60,071 nucleotides of DNA from CAZFDT01 sp964518335. GTDB taxonomy: Bacteria > Planctomycetota > Phycisphaerae > Phycisphaerales > Phycisphaeraceae. Below the pieces are notes generated by a model. It was not told the origin of the DNA, made no database searches, and saw only the letters and a program-made list of their open reading frames with translations. Below are positions 1 through 8,662 of this stretch, one piece after another. Both the position numbers and the translations under genes were made by a program. Within the stretch, counting starts at the first letter, position 1; every line of letters begins with the position of its first letter. The DNA lies in assembly GCA_964518335.1 (NCBI GenBank), contig CAZFDT010000027.1, forward strand, positions 1 through 60,071, written 5' to 3'.

Positions 1-322
1 AGGGATCATCGGCAAGAGTCAAACGCAAACTGCAAGTTCTTTTAGGTGCTCTAAGGAACTCTGGGCGCACCTGGCGGCGTACCACGCGGCGCGGCTGCTG
101 ATGGCCCAGGCCGCGGCGACCTGCCATCGCCGCCCCATCCGCCTGAGCATCAGCGGCTCACTGCAACTGCTCTGCGCCATCGCTGATGGCAGGCCCTATC
201 CATCGCGGGGAGAGCTTTATGCGCTTCCAGGCCGGGGCCGAGTCGAAAAACAACGAACTACCCCGGGGCGCTCCACAACGTCTCTATGCCTCCGTTGTTG
301 TGACGGCAGCTATGACGTCGGC
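1..322. other. No supported gene
   Basis: I see no frame here with recognisable protein content. The open stretches are short and look like shadows of GC-rich sequence. The segment lies downstream of the DeoR gene, and no convincing terminator hairpin with a T-run is visible. Confidence 0.5.
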
Positions 323-1087
323 TCACGCCACGGCGCAGTCGAGGTTGCAGCGGCCAAAGGCGGCGACGAGGGCGGGGGACGCCTGGCTGTCGGTGATGAG
401 CAGGTCGATCTCGTCGAGGCTGCAGACGCGGCACATGGACCGTCGGCCGAGTTTGGAGTGGTCGGCCATGACGACGGTGCGTTGAGCGTTGGCGATCATC
501 AGACGTTCGGAATCGACCACGGTTTCCTGGCTGTTGTAGATGCCTGACTCGTCGATACCGCTGACGGAGAGGAAGGCCCAGTCGGCGTGGTAGCGAGCCA
601 GGCTGTCGTGGGCGGCGGGGCCGATGAGGAGTCCCGCGTCGCGTTGCAGTTGTCCACCGGTGAGGAATACCTGGGGCACATGGCGGCGCGGCGGCAGGAC
701 CTCCAGTGCCGACGCCAACCGGAGGGAGTTGGTGATGATTCTCAGCGGCACGTCGGGCAGGCACGCGACGAGGTGGAACGTGGTGGTGCCTCCATCGATG
801 AAAAGCACCTGGTCAGGCTGGATGCGAGCAGCGGCCACGCGGGCGATGGCGTGCTTCTGGGCCGACTGTTGAACCTGGCGAATCGAAAATGGTGCGCTGT
901 CGCCCGAGGCGATGAGTACGCGCACGCCGCCGCGGACGCGCTCGACCAGACCCTGCTGCGCCAGCCGGGCAAAGTCGCGCCGCACGGTCGCCTCGCTGGC
1001 GTGGAGGTGCTCGACCGCATCGTGGAGTGACGTGAACGCTCGCCGCGAGACGAATTGGAGCAGTTTCTCGTGTCGGCCGGCCTGCAT
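323..1087 (-). CDS. DeoR-family transcriptional repressor
   Basis: A 254-aa protein of usual DeoR-family length. Residues 1-60 form a winged helix-turn-helix in which the recognition stretch SEATVRRDFARLAQQGLVER is the family signature. The rest is the sugar-phosphate-sensing domain (DeoRC), with the FIDGGTTT segment and a later VVMADHSKLGRR segment that usually contact the phosphorylated effector. It is transcribed away from the sugar operon starting at 1317 and most likely represses that operon and itself, released by a sugar phosphate made in the pathway. The family call is firm; the effector and targets are inferred from position. Confidence 0.9.
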   Translation of the reverse strand: MQAGRHEKLLQFVSRRAFTSLHDAVEHLHASEATVRRDFARLAQQGLVERVRGGVRVLIASGDSAPFSIRQVQQSAQKHAIARVAAARIQPDQVLFIDGGTTTFHLVACLPDVPLRIITNSLRLASALEVLPPRRHVPQVFLTGGQLQRDAGLLIGPAAHDSLARYHADWAFLSVSGIDESGIYNSQETVVDSERLMIANAQRTVVMADHSKLGRRSMCRVCSLDEIDLLITDSQASPALVAAFGRCNLDCAVA

Positions 1088-1316
1088 GGCGTCACCATAG
1101 GGCCGATATCGATCATTTTCAATCAGGCCCGTGACCGAGCCGCGCTCGCCGCCTCGCCTGAAGCCGCAATATCGTCGATTATCGCGTTAAAAACTGGCAA
1201 ATTGTCGCCGCCAGTGGCTTGCGCGATCGTGTGGACTGCCACGCTGGAAGGCGCGACGCGCCTGGGTATGCTGATCGATGATGACGGAAACCCGTCGTCA
1301 TGCCTGACCTCGGGCC
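1088..1316. promoter_or_regulatory. Divergent control region, DeoR gene / sugar operon
   Basis: This 229-bp gap separates the start codons of the DeoR gene and the isomerase-epimerase gene. It has AT-richer patches around 1105-1125 and 1170-1200, against a very GC-rich background. The words ATCGATCAT and ATCGATGAT recur near 1112 and 1273. It is the obvious place for the operator, but no sigma-70 promoter or palindrome stands out clearly enough to place one. Confidence 0.35.
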
Positions 1317-2999
1317 ATGGCCTCGCCGGTCCTGCCGATGCGCGCACTTGAGCTTCAACTTGGCGTCAAGACGGATCCGATCGAGCATCGTCACGGTTTG
1401 CCGTGGCTGCTGGACCTGATGGTCGAAGAGGAGGTTTACTGTCTGCAGTTGGGCACGAGCTTCGAGTTCTACCAATTGCCCGAGTCGCACTTTCGCCAGT
1501 TGCGGCGGCAAGCCGAGCAGCGCGGCATCACCATCCGAAGCGTGTTCACCTCTCATCGCGAGTTGGGTGGTTTCTTTCACGATGCGCCGGGTTGTGAGGC
1601 TGCGGCGCGGCAGTGCTACGAACGGCTGCTCCGAGTGGCGGGCTGGGTGGGCGCAACGTCGGCCGGCTCCAATCCGGGTGCGGTGTGGCGCGAGCAGATG
1701 AGTCACAAGCGCGAAGGCCTCGGCCGCTATCTGCGACACATGAAGGAGTTGATGGGTGTCGCCGCCAGCGAAGGGCTGCAGTGGATCACGATCGAACCGA
1801 TGAGCTGCCTGGCCGAGCCGCCGACGACACCGGTCGAGATCAGCCAGGTGATGGCCGAACTCGACGCCCATCATCGCGCCTATCCGAAGACGACGGCTCG
1901 CCCCGGGTTGTGCGCTGACATTGCACATGGTTATGTCGATGCCGCCGGGCGGGTTCAGTGCGATCACTTCGAGCTGCTGGCCGCAGCCATGGCCTGGACG
2001 TGCGAGGCGCACCTGAAGAACACCGACGCCATGTACGACGCGACATTCGGGTTCGGCGCCGCCGACCGGGCGCGAGGCATCATCGATGCCGCCGCGATCG
2101 CCGACCTGTATCGCGCGCATGCCGGCTCATTGCCTGTGGATCAACTGGTCGGCTATCTGGAATTGAGTGGCCCGAAGCTGGGCAGGGACTATACGGATCC
2201 GCTTCTGGACAGCATGCTCAGGCAGTCACTGCAACACCTCAAGGCGGCCTGGTGCAAGGCGGGCCCGGCGCGCCCTGCCGAGTGCCGATCGAGCGTGCAG
2301 ATCGCGCCGTCCGTGATGTGCGTCGATCCACTTCACGTGGGAGCGGCCGCGCGGCAACTGGAGCGGCTGGGCGCGGATCTGCTGCATCTGGATGTGATGG
2401 ACGGCAGGTTCGTGCCCAACATGCCCATGGGATTGTCGGCCATCCAGTCGCTGGCGCAATCCACCCGCGTCCCGTTGGATGTTCACCTGATGGTGGAGGA
2501 TCCCGACTGGTTTCTCAGTCGGATCGAGGGCCTGGGCGCCTCGCGGATTGCCGTGCATGTGGAAGCCTGCACGCATCTGGACCGAACGCTCGGCCGCATC
2601 AGAGACATGGGCGCGCAGGCGGGAGTGGCGATCAATCCCGCCACGACGTTGAGCGCGCTCGAGTATGTGCTCGATCGAATCGACTTCGTGCTGCTGATGA
2701 CGGTGAACCCCGGGTTCGCGGGGCAGGTGATGACGCCCGCCTCGATAAGGAAGATCGCCGATTGTCGTCGATATCTGCACGATCGCGATCGCGCGGACAT
2801 CTCGATGGAGGTCGATGGCAACGTCAGCTTTGACCATATCCCTGCCATGGTGGCGGCCGGCGCCGATTGCCTGGTGGTGGGAACCAGCAGCCTGTTTCAC
2901 CCCAGCGCGGACTGGGCGACGAACATGGCCAGGATCAGGCGGATGCTGGCTGTTGCGATCAGACCCACGCAAGCCCACCCGGTCGAGGTTCACGCGTGA
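1317..2999 (+). CDS. Fused TIM-barrel sugar isomerase / ribulose-phosphate 3-epimerase-like protein
   Basis: A 560-aa protein made of two enzymes that are normally separate. Residues about 1-315 are a xylose-isomerase-like TIM barrel (sugar phosphate isomerase/epimerase family), with candidate metal-ligand segments TIEPMS, ADIAHG and LELSG. Residues about 325-550 are a ribulose-phosphate 3-epimerase-type barrel: IAPSVM start, HLDVMDGRFVPN and DVHLMV (metal-binding His/Asp), VNPGFAG, and EVDGN carrying the catalytic Asp. The fusion suggests consecutive steps on one sugar phosphate. An alternative start is Met8 (1338); neither start has a strong ribosome-binding site. Its stop overlaps the GTG start of the next gene. 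Domain identities are solid; the substrate is not known and need not be ribulose 5-phosphate. Confidence 0.85.
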   Translation: MASPVLPMRALELQLGVKTDPIEHRHGLPWLLDLMVEEEVYCLQLGTSFEFYQLPESHFRQLRRQAEQRGITIRSVFTSHRELGGFFHDAPGCEAAARQCYERLLRVAGWVGATSAGSNPGAVWREQMSHKREGLGRYLRHMKELMGVAASEGLQWITIEPMSCLAEPPTTPVEISQVMAELDAHHRAYPKTTARPGLCADIAHGYVDAAGRVQCDHFELLAAAMAWTCEAHLKNTDAMYDATFGFGAADRARGIIDAAAIADLYRAHAGSLPVDQLVGYLELSGPKLGRDYTDPLLDSMLRQSLQHLKAAWCKAGPARPAECRSSVQIAPSVMCVDPLHVGAAARQLERLGADLLHLDVMDGRFVPNMPMGLSAIQSLAQSTRVPLDVHLMVEDPDWFLSRIEGLGASRIAVHVEACTHLDRTLGRIRDMGAQAGVAINPATTLSALEYVLDRIDFVLLMTVNPGFAGQVMTPASIRKIADCRRYLHDRDRADISMEVDGNVSFDHIPAMVAAGADCLVVGTSSLFHPSADWATNMARIRRMLAVAIRPTQAHPVEVHA

Positions 3000-4108
3000 A
3001 GAATCTGGTTTACGAACTGGATCGACCCGGTGGTGAGTTTCGCGCGGTGGAACAACCGCTGGTTCAGCCCGGCCGAGGGGAGGTGCTCGTCCGCACCCGT
3101 CGCACGTCCGTATGCCAGTCAGACGTGGTGATCTACCGTCAGGGTCTGCCGCGCATCCGTCAGTGGCCGGCGATCATTCTCCACGAGGTCAGTGCCACCG
3201 TCGAGGCGATCGGTGCAGGCGTCCAGACGCTGGCCGCCGGCGACCTGATCGGGCTGGGCTGCGACATTCCCTGCGGCGACGCGACGTGCGTTTACTGCGG
3301 CGATCGAGGGACGGGAGACTGGACGAGCTGCCCGCGGACGCAGGCGACCGGGCATGAGTTTCCCGGCTTCGCCCGGCGCTACGCCATGCTTCCCGACTGG
3401 TTTGTGAGGCTTGGCCCGATCTACCGATTCCCCGCCGCGGTCGGGCCTGATCTGGCTTGTCATCTCGAGCCGCTGGCGTGTTGCCTCGAGGGCATGACGC
3501 GGGTCAACCGCTGCATTGAGCGCCGCGTCGTCGTGCTCATCGGCGCCGGATCGCAGAGCACCTATGCGTTGCAGTGCGCCTTGGCGATGAAGGCAAACAA
3601 GGTCATCGTCGTCAATCGCGGCGCCAGCCGACTCCAGCGGGTGTTGCAGGACTTCGGCGACGACCGGGTGGTGGGCCTGGCGTGGGACGATCGCGTGGTC
3701 GAGCGCGTGCTGGCCGCGTGTCGGCCCTTTAACGAGCCGCACTTTGTCATGATGAACGTGCCGTGCGAAGAAGGCTACCGATTGGCGGTGCAGCTCATGG
3801 GCCACGCGACGGTGATGGATGGTCACGCCGGCGTCAAGGGTGCGAAGGGCAAGCCGCGCATTGTCCACCCCATCGATCTCAACAATGACATCCACTACAA
3901 GCTCCAGTGCCTGCATGCCACGCACGGATCGAGCATGCACGGCATTCGACTCGCCGGGGACATGATCACCCGGGGCGAGCTGCCCGGATTGGGCCGTATG
4001 ACCCGTCAGAGCGAGCGGTTTTCGCACACCGACCTCCGCCGGGCCATCGAGCGAGCCGCCGAGCCCGACAGTCTCAAAGTCATCATCAACTGGGACACGC
4101 CAACATGA
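2996..4108 (+). CDS. Zinc-type medium-chain dehydrogenase (first of pair)
   Basis: A 370-aa NAD(P)-dependent alcohol/polyol dehydrogenase of the medium-chain (MDR) superfamily. I chose the GTG at 2996, which overlaps the preceding TGA as GTGA and gives the expected N-terminus (KNLVYELDRPG). Catalytic zinc ligands are Cys40 in SVCQSD and His63-Glu64. The usual GHE is LHE here. A Cys-rich lobe (CDIPCGDATCVYC) provides the structural zinc site, and a Rossmann VLIGAGSQST segment follows. It probably oxidises or reduces a polyol, keto-sugar or their phosphates in the pathway controlled by the DeoR protein. It is only distantly like its neighbour, so the two likely act on different intermediates. 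Confidence 0.8.
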   Translation: MKNLVYELDRPGGEFRAVEQPLVQPGRGEVLVRTRRTSVCQSDVVIYRQGLPRIRQWPAIILHEVSATVEAIGAGVQTLAAGDLIGLGCDIPCGDATCVYCGDRGTGDWTSCPRTQATGHEFPGFARRYAMLPDWFVRLGPIYRFPAAVGPDLACHLEPLACCLEGMTRVNRCIERRVVVLIGAGSQSTYALQCALAMKANKVIVVNRGASRLQRVLQDFGDDRVVGLAWDDRVVERVLAACRPFNEPHFVMMNVPCEEGYRLAVQLMGHATVMDGHAGVKGAKGKPRIVHPIDLNNDIHYKLQCLHATHGSSMHGIRLAGDMITRGELPGLGRMTRQSERFSHTDLRRAIERAAEPDSLKVIINWDTPT

Positions 4109-5163
4109 AAGCGCTGGTGCTCGAGGCCGACGGCCGCCTGGTCTATCGAAGCGATTACCCCGTGCCCGACGCACCGGATGATCGGCCGACGGTGCTGGTG
4201 CGCATCGCGGCATGTGGGGTGTGCGGCTCGGATATGCCACGCGCCTTTGCGGGCAAGGCCTATCGATATCCCCTGATCATGGGTCACGAGTTCTCCGGTG
4301 TCGTCGAGGCTCCGATGGCCGGCGGCAGATACCGGGCGGGCGACCGCGTGGTGGTTTTTCCGCTCATTCCGCACGACATGCAGGACGACCCCGCATGCCA
4401 GACGGGTGACTACGCACAGGCCACGCGGTACGACTATTTCGGATCGCGCAGGCACGGCGGGATGTGCGAGTACCTGCGCGTGCCCGAGTGGAACCTGCGG
4501 CCGGTGCCCGACCGGGTGAAACTGCTGCACGCGGCCATGACCGAACCCGCGGCGGTGGCGCTGCACGGCGTTCGCAAGCTGCAGGTGAACGCAGGCGAGG
4601 CCGCGGCGGTGTTCGGCGCGGGACCGATCGGCAACATGGCGGCGCAATGGCTGGGCATTCGCGGCTGCTCGCGCGTTTTCGTCGTCGATGTGGACGCCGC
4701 CAAGCTCGCCATCGCACAGAGCATGGGTTTTGTGCCCATCAACGCCGCGATGTGTGACCCCGTGTCAACCATACTCGAACGCACCGGCGCAGTCGGCGTC
4801 ATGCGATGCGTGGAAGCCTGCGGCTTGCCGCAAACGTTTCTGCAGGCCACGCAGGTCGCGGCACGATTCGCCCAGGTGGTGTTCATGGGCAACATCGCCG
4901 GCGAGTTCCGCATCAACGAAAAAGACTTCTCGAACATCCTTCGCCGCGAACTGACCATTTTCGGCACGTGGAACAGCAGCGTGACGCCCGCCGGCGAAGA
5001 CGACTGGACCACGGCCCTGCGCTTCATGGACCGTCAGTTGCAGGTCCAGCCGCTTATCAGCGATACGCCTTCACTGGCTCAAGGCGTTGACGTTTTCGAT
5101 TCGATCCACAAGCGACGGACATTCCACAACAAGGTGGTCTTCCGAATCTCGGGCGACGAGTGA
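4105..5163 (+). CDS. Galactitol-1-phosphate-5-dehydrogenase-like MDR dehydrogenase
   Basis: A 352-aa MDR dehydrogenase. The ATG at 4105 overlaps the previous stop (ATGA), so translation is coupled. The sequence runs close to GatD-type enzymes: GVCGSD (catalytic Cys40), GHEFSG (His61-Glu62), YDYFGSRRHGGM, the Rossmann FGAGPIG motif and ILRRELTIFGTW. The structural-zinc lobe is degraded. Where GatD has four cysteines after PLLP, this protein has PLIPHDMQDDPAC and keeps only Cys98. Substrate is probably a sugar-alcohol or keto-sugar phosphate. It is the last gene of the operon and converges on rimO. Confidence 0.85.
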   Translation: MKALVLEADGRLVYRSDYPVPDAPDDRPTVLVRIAACGVCGSDMPRAFAGKAYRYPLIMGHEFSGVVEAPMAGGRYRAGDRVVVFPLIPHDMQDDPACQTGDYAQATRYDYFGSRRHGGMCEYLRVPEWNLRPVPDRVKLLHAAMTEPAAVALHGVRKLQVNAGEAAAVFGAGPIGNMAAQWLGIRGCSRVFVVDVDAAKLAIAQSMGFVPINAAMCDPVSTILERTGAVGVMRCVEACGLPQTFLQATQVAARFAQVVFMGNIAGEFRINEKDFSNILRRELTIFGTWNSSVTPAGEDDWTTALRFMDRQLQVQPLISDTPSLAQGVDVFDSIHKRRTFHNKVVFRISGDE

Positions 5164-5195
5164 GGGGGTCACAATGTGCGCCACATCGCAGATCG

Positions 5196-6716
5196 TCAAC
5201 GGCGACCCGACACCATGACCGGAAGGCGCACCTTCTTGTCGATGTCGGCCACCGGCCGGGCGATGAGGTCGTAACCGTCGGCTTCGGTGATGCGACAGCG
5301 GACGAGCTCCCCGGGAGCGAGCTTGTCGCGGCTGTGGACGAAAGTGACGGCGTCGATCTGCGGGGCCTGCGCGTAAGTGCGGCCGACGTATCGATCGGTG
5401 ACGCCGGTGGCGCCGTCGATGAGCACGTCATGTTCGGTGCCGCGCCGGGCCGATTCGCGGTTGCGGGCAAAGACAACCTGCTGCTGGGTGGTCATGAGTT
5501 CATCGATGCGCTGGCGGATCACTTCATCGGGGATGGCTTGGCCCTGGGCGTGCAGTGTGCCTGCCGGGGTGCCGGGCTCGGGAGAGTACCCGAACACGCC
5601 CATGGCCTCGAAGCCGAAGTCGCCCACGAATCGGACCAGTTCCTGGTGCTGGGCGTCCGTTTCGCCGGGAAAGCCGCTGATAAAGGTGGTGCGGATGGCG
5701 ATTCCCGGCACGCGCCGGCGCAGCTTGTCCAGCAGCGTATGGATGAGCTTGCGCGATGTGCGGCGGCGCATGGCGTCGAGCACGTGGTCGTTGATGTGCT
5801 GCAGGGGCATGTCGATGTACTTCACGAAGCTGGGCAGGCGGGCGATGGTGTCGATCATCGCATCGGTGAAGCACGACGGGTAGGCGTACATCAGCCGCAG
5901 CCAGCATCCCGGGGCGTGCTGCTGGGCGGTCTTGTCGAGGGCTTCGAGCATGCCGACGAGGCCCGGCTCGTCGTGGAGATCGTCGCCGTAGCTGGTGGTG
6001 TCCTGGCCGATGAGGTTGAGCTCGAACGCCCCGTCGGCGAGAAGTTCGCGGGCCTCGGCGAGGATGGCGTCCAGCGGCTTGCTGCGCATCTTCCCGCGGA
6101 TCGAGGGGATGGTGCAGAAGGCGCAGTTCTGATTGCAGCCCTCGCTGATGCGCAGATAGGCGTAGTGACGCGGCGTCAGACGCAGGCGCGCCGCGTCACT
6201 CTCGAAGTACCCTTCGGCGGTGATGTGGCGGGCCTGCTTGGCGAGCGTGGCGTTGGTGGCAATCGACGAATACACGGGCAGGGGATGGCTCCTGCCGCCC
6301 GTCTTGCGCGTGGGGGTCCCTCGGACTGCCTGGACGACCCGGTCGCGATCGAACACGCCGATCATCGCATCGATCTGGGGACACCAGTCCAGCATCTTCG
6401 CCCGGTGTCGCTGCACGAGGCAGCCGGCCACGATCACCCGCTGAACCTCACCGCGCTTCTTGCGTTCGATCGCCTGGCGAATCTCGCCCAGCGATTCCTC
6501 TTTGGACGCCTCGAGAAATCCGCAGGTGTTGATGACGATCGCGTCGGCGGGATCGTCCGAGGGCACGGGCGTCAGGCCATCTTCGGCCAACAGGCCCAGC
6601 ATTTTCTCGCTGTCCACGAGGTTCTTCGGGCAGCCGAGGCTGACGAACGCCACGGTGTTGACCGGTGCGGGTCGCCGCCGCTTGGGGCGGCGCGGTTTGG
6701 CGTTGGCGTCAGGCAT
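5196..6716 (-). CDS. rimO: Ribosomal protein S12 methylthiotransferase RimO
   Basis: A 506-aa radical SAM enzyme that adds a methylthio group to the conserved aspartate of ribosomal protein S12. The N-terminal methylthiotransferase domain carries the three cysteines of the auxiliary 4Fe-4S cluster (LGCPKN, NTCGF, AGCLVQR). The radical SAM core has the CxxxCxxC motif in EGCNQNCAFC, followed by a TRAM domain at the C-terminus. The SLGCPKNLVDSE start is RimO-like, as opposed to MiaB. Size is slightly above average owing to a basic N-terminal extension and an internal loop near residues 130-160. It is monocistronic and convergent with the sugar operon. Confidence 0.95.
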   Translation of the reverse strand: MPDANAKPRRPKRRRPAPVNTVAFVSLGCPKNLVDSEKMLGLLAEDGLTPVPSDDPADAIVINTCGFLEASKEESLGEIRQAIERKKRGEVQRVIVAGCLVQRHRAKMLDWCPQIDAMIGVFDRDRVVQAVRGTPTRKTGGRSHPLPVYSSIATNATLAKQARHITAEGYFESDAARLRLTPRHYAYLRISEGCNQNCAFCTIPSIRGKMRSKPLDAILAEARELLADGAFELNLIGQDTTSYGDDLHDEPGLVGMLEALDKTAQQHAPGCWLRLMYAYPSCFTDAMIDTIARLPSFVKYIDMPLQHINDHVLDAMRRRTSRKLIHTLLDKLRRRVPGIAIRTTFISGFPGETDAQHQELVRFVGDFGFEAMGVFGYSPEPGTPAGTLHAQGQAIPDEVIRQRIDELMTTQQQVVFARNRESARRGTEHDVLIDGATGVTDRYVGRTYAQAPQIDAVTFVHSRDKLAPGELVRCRITEADGYDLIARPVADIDKKVRLPVMVSGRR

Positions 6717-6868
6717 GGGGGCCGATCCGTGCGTGCGAAACGGGGCATCTTAGCACGCCCGTCAAGCCCCCCGTGCCGTGGCGGGTCATTCGGCCAGATG
6801 ATCGGCGCGCAGGTCTGTCGTCCGTGGCGCCCGGCACGGTGTGCGGCGCTCCTGGCAACGGACCTGCG

Positions 6869-7876
6869 TCAGGGGGTGATCTGAACCGGCGGCGGGGCGG
6901 TGGCGGGCGGCGCTGGCTGGGGCGGGACGCTGTCGAGGTCGAGATCGACGTCAAAGGTCGGGCGATCGACCCAGAACGGCGGGGCGACGCCCTTGTTGTG
7001 CAGCACCCCGGAAAGCCACCAGGCGTAAGCGTACAGCTTGGCAGTGAAGGCGGCGCCTGCACGGGTGCGCTCGATGGTCAGCGCGCGCACATCATCGTCG
7101 TCGATCTGCAGCACCTCGACGGGAGGAATCCGGGCTTCCAGGTCGTACACGCGATCGACCAGCGCGTGGCTGGCGGCCAGTTCCTTGCGGATCAGCTCCG
7201 CCAGTTTCGGGTTATCGCCGTCGAGTGTCGGCTGCGGCAGCGGGTGATCGGGGGAGAAGATGGCATGGAACGGGAGCTTCGTGGGCAGGGCGTCCACCCT
7301 GGCGTGGATGCCGGTACGCGGGTCGGTCCACGTGCCGTCGTCGCGGCGGGTGGACCGGCCGTTGTAGTGCACGCTGGTGTGCAGCGGCATGCTCAGATCG
7401 CCCGAGTAGTGGGCCAGGTATCCGGCATACACGAGCGTCTTGGCGCGGATGTGGGGGTTGTCGGGCCACTTGCGATGCTCGGCCAACGCCACGGCCAGTC
7501 GCTGCGTCCACTCCTCGATGACATATGGCAGATAGCCCACTTTCGCCGGATCGAGCTGCAGCTCCTGGCACAGCTTGATGTAGCGATGCCGCGTCGCCGG
7601 CAGCGGGCGGTCGTCGAGCATCTCCAGATCGATGTAGTGATGAGGCGCTTCGGCGTCGCGGCTGATGGCGATCGTGCCTTCGGCGTGAAGATCGGGATCG
7701 ATGCTGCAATGGGCGATCAGCCCCTCGCCCTCGCGGAAGAAAGCGGGCATGTCCTGCGGCAGGGACTTCACGGCCGCCAGCGCGATGTAGTGGTGGCCTT
7801 CATCGTGCCAGGCCACGACCGCGGCGGTGCAGACCAGCGGCAGGATCGCCGCCACGATAAGACGACGGGTCTTCAT
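6869..7876 (-). CDS. Secreted S1/P1-type nuclease-like zinc hydrolase
   Basis: A 335-aa exported protein. A signal peptide (residues 1-21, cleavage after AAVVA) leaves a mature N-terminal Trp22 followed by HDEGHHYIA. In S1/P1 nucleases and zinc-dependent phospholipases C, the N-terminal Trp and nearby His are zinc ligands. The LAHYSGDLSMPLH segment matches the family's second ligand cluster (His, Asp, His). I expect a periplasmic or extracellular phosphoesterase acting on nucleic acid or phospholipid, with three zinc ions. The C-terminal 40 residues are proline-rich. The choice between nuclease and phospholipase cannot be settled from sequence alone. Confidence 0.75.
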   Translation of the reverse strand: MKTRRLIVAAILPLVCTAAVVAWHDEGHHYIALAAVKSLPQDMPAFFREGEGLIAHCSIDPDLHAEGTIAISRDAEAPHHYIDLEMLDDRPLPATRHRYIKLCQELQLDPAKVGYLPYVIEEWTQRLAVALAEHRKWPDNPHIRAKTLVYAGYLAHYSGDLSMPLHTSVHYNGRSTRRDDGTWTDPRTGIHARVDALPTKLPFHAIFSPDHPLPQPTLDGDNPKLAELIRKELAASHALVDRVYDLEARIPPVEVLQIDDDDVRALTIERTRAGAAFTAKLYAYAWWLSGVLHNKGVAPPFWVDRPTFDVDLDLDSVPPQPAPPATAPPPVQITP

Positions 7877-7914
7877 CGCTGCGATTGTAGCCGCCCGCGG
7901 TGAGTGGCAGGTGA

Positions 7915-8511
7915 TTATTCGGCGGCGACGGCGCCCGGCGAGCCGACCTCGGGCTTGTTGAACACGTCATTGGTCTGGCACGTGACCGCGCCATGCGTGC
8001 CGGCCTCGCTGCGGCGCCAGTTCTTGCCGTCGTCGTTGGCGACGGCATCGAGCTTGCCGGGCACGAGGTAGATGCTCACGCCGTCGGGGTCATCGCTGGG
8101 CCAGTCGCCCTCGTCGTCGAAGTTGACGGTGTCGCTGATGCTGCCGTCCTTGCGGACGAGGTTGAGGATTTCATTGGTGGGCGAGGGGTTGTTGCCCAGG
8201 CCGCTCATGCCGGGCCGGCCACCCCAATCCGAGAGGGGTATGGCGGTGACGTCCTTGCCCCACGCCGCGGCGAACGCCTCGACGCCGCACTCGGCGGGGA
8301 TGAGCACGACCGCCTTCTTGGCGCCGATCGTCGTGCCGTCGGGCACGGGCCCCGTCTTGCCATCCTCGTCCTGCAGCCACCAGCCCGACAGGTCCACTGC
8401 AGCGTCCGTGGGATTGTATATCTCCACAAACTCGGTTTTCACCGGCGGCTGCTCCGCGCTGGCGGGGTTGTACAGGATCTCCGTGATGATCAGGACAGCG
8501 AGCACTTCCAT
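7915..8511 (-). CDS. Lamin-tail-domain protein
   Basis: A 198-aa protein if it starts at the ATG at 8511 (MEVLAVLIITEILYNP). An upstream extension in the same frame would run into the 3' end of the neighbouring gene and has no recognisable content. The body is one bacterial lamin-tail (LTD) domain: ITEILYNP, then EFVEIYNPTDAAVDLSGWWL, a DG turn and later strands ending in VGSPGA. LTD domains are immunoglobulin-like folds common in exported proteins and nucleases, thought to mediate binding or anchoring. No clear signal peptide follows the chosen start, so either the start lies further upstream or export is not Sec-dependent. Specific function unknown. Confidence 0.7.
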   Translation of the reverse strand: MEVLAVLIITEILYNPASAEQPPVKTEFVEIYNPTDAAVDLSGWWLQDEDGKTGPVPDGTTIGAKKAVVLIPAECGVEAFAAAWGKDVTAIPLSDWGGRPGMSGLGNNPSPTNEILNLVRKDGSISDTVNFDDEGDWPSDDPDGVSIYLVPGKLDAVANDDGKNWRRSEAGTHGAVTCQTNDVFNKPEVGSPGAVAAE

Positions 8512-8662
8512 GACGTGGCTCCCGAAAGCTGCGAAGCGACCCGGGCCGTGCGCGACTGCGCAACGATGAAGACCCCGCCCCGCGGCAGGAAGATATTGGA
8601 AACGAACGCCGCGCCGTTGTCCAATGGCGGTCTGCCCGCCCACCTCAACAGCCCACGCGGAC

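Noticed and set aside
1105..1285. Repeated ATCGATCAT/ATCGATGAT words as DeoR operator
   Set aside because: Two short imperfect matches 160 bp apart in a 229-bp gap are too weak to name as an operator.
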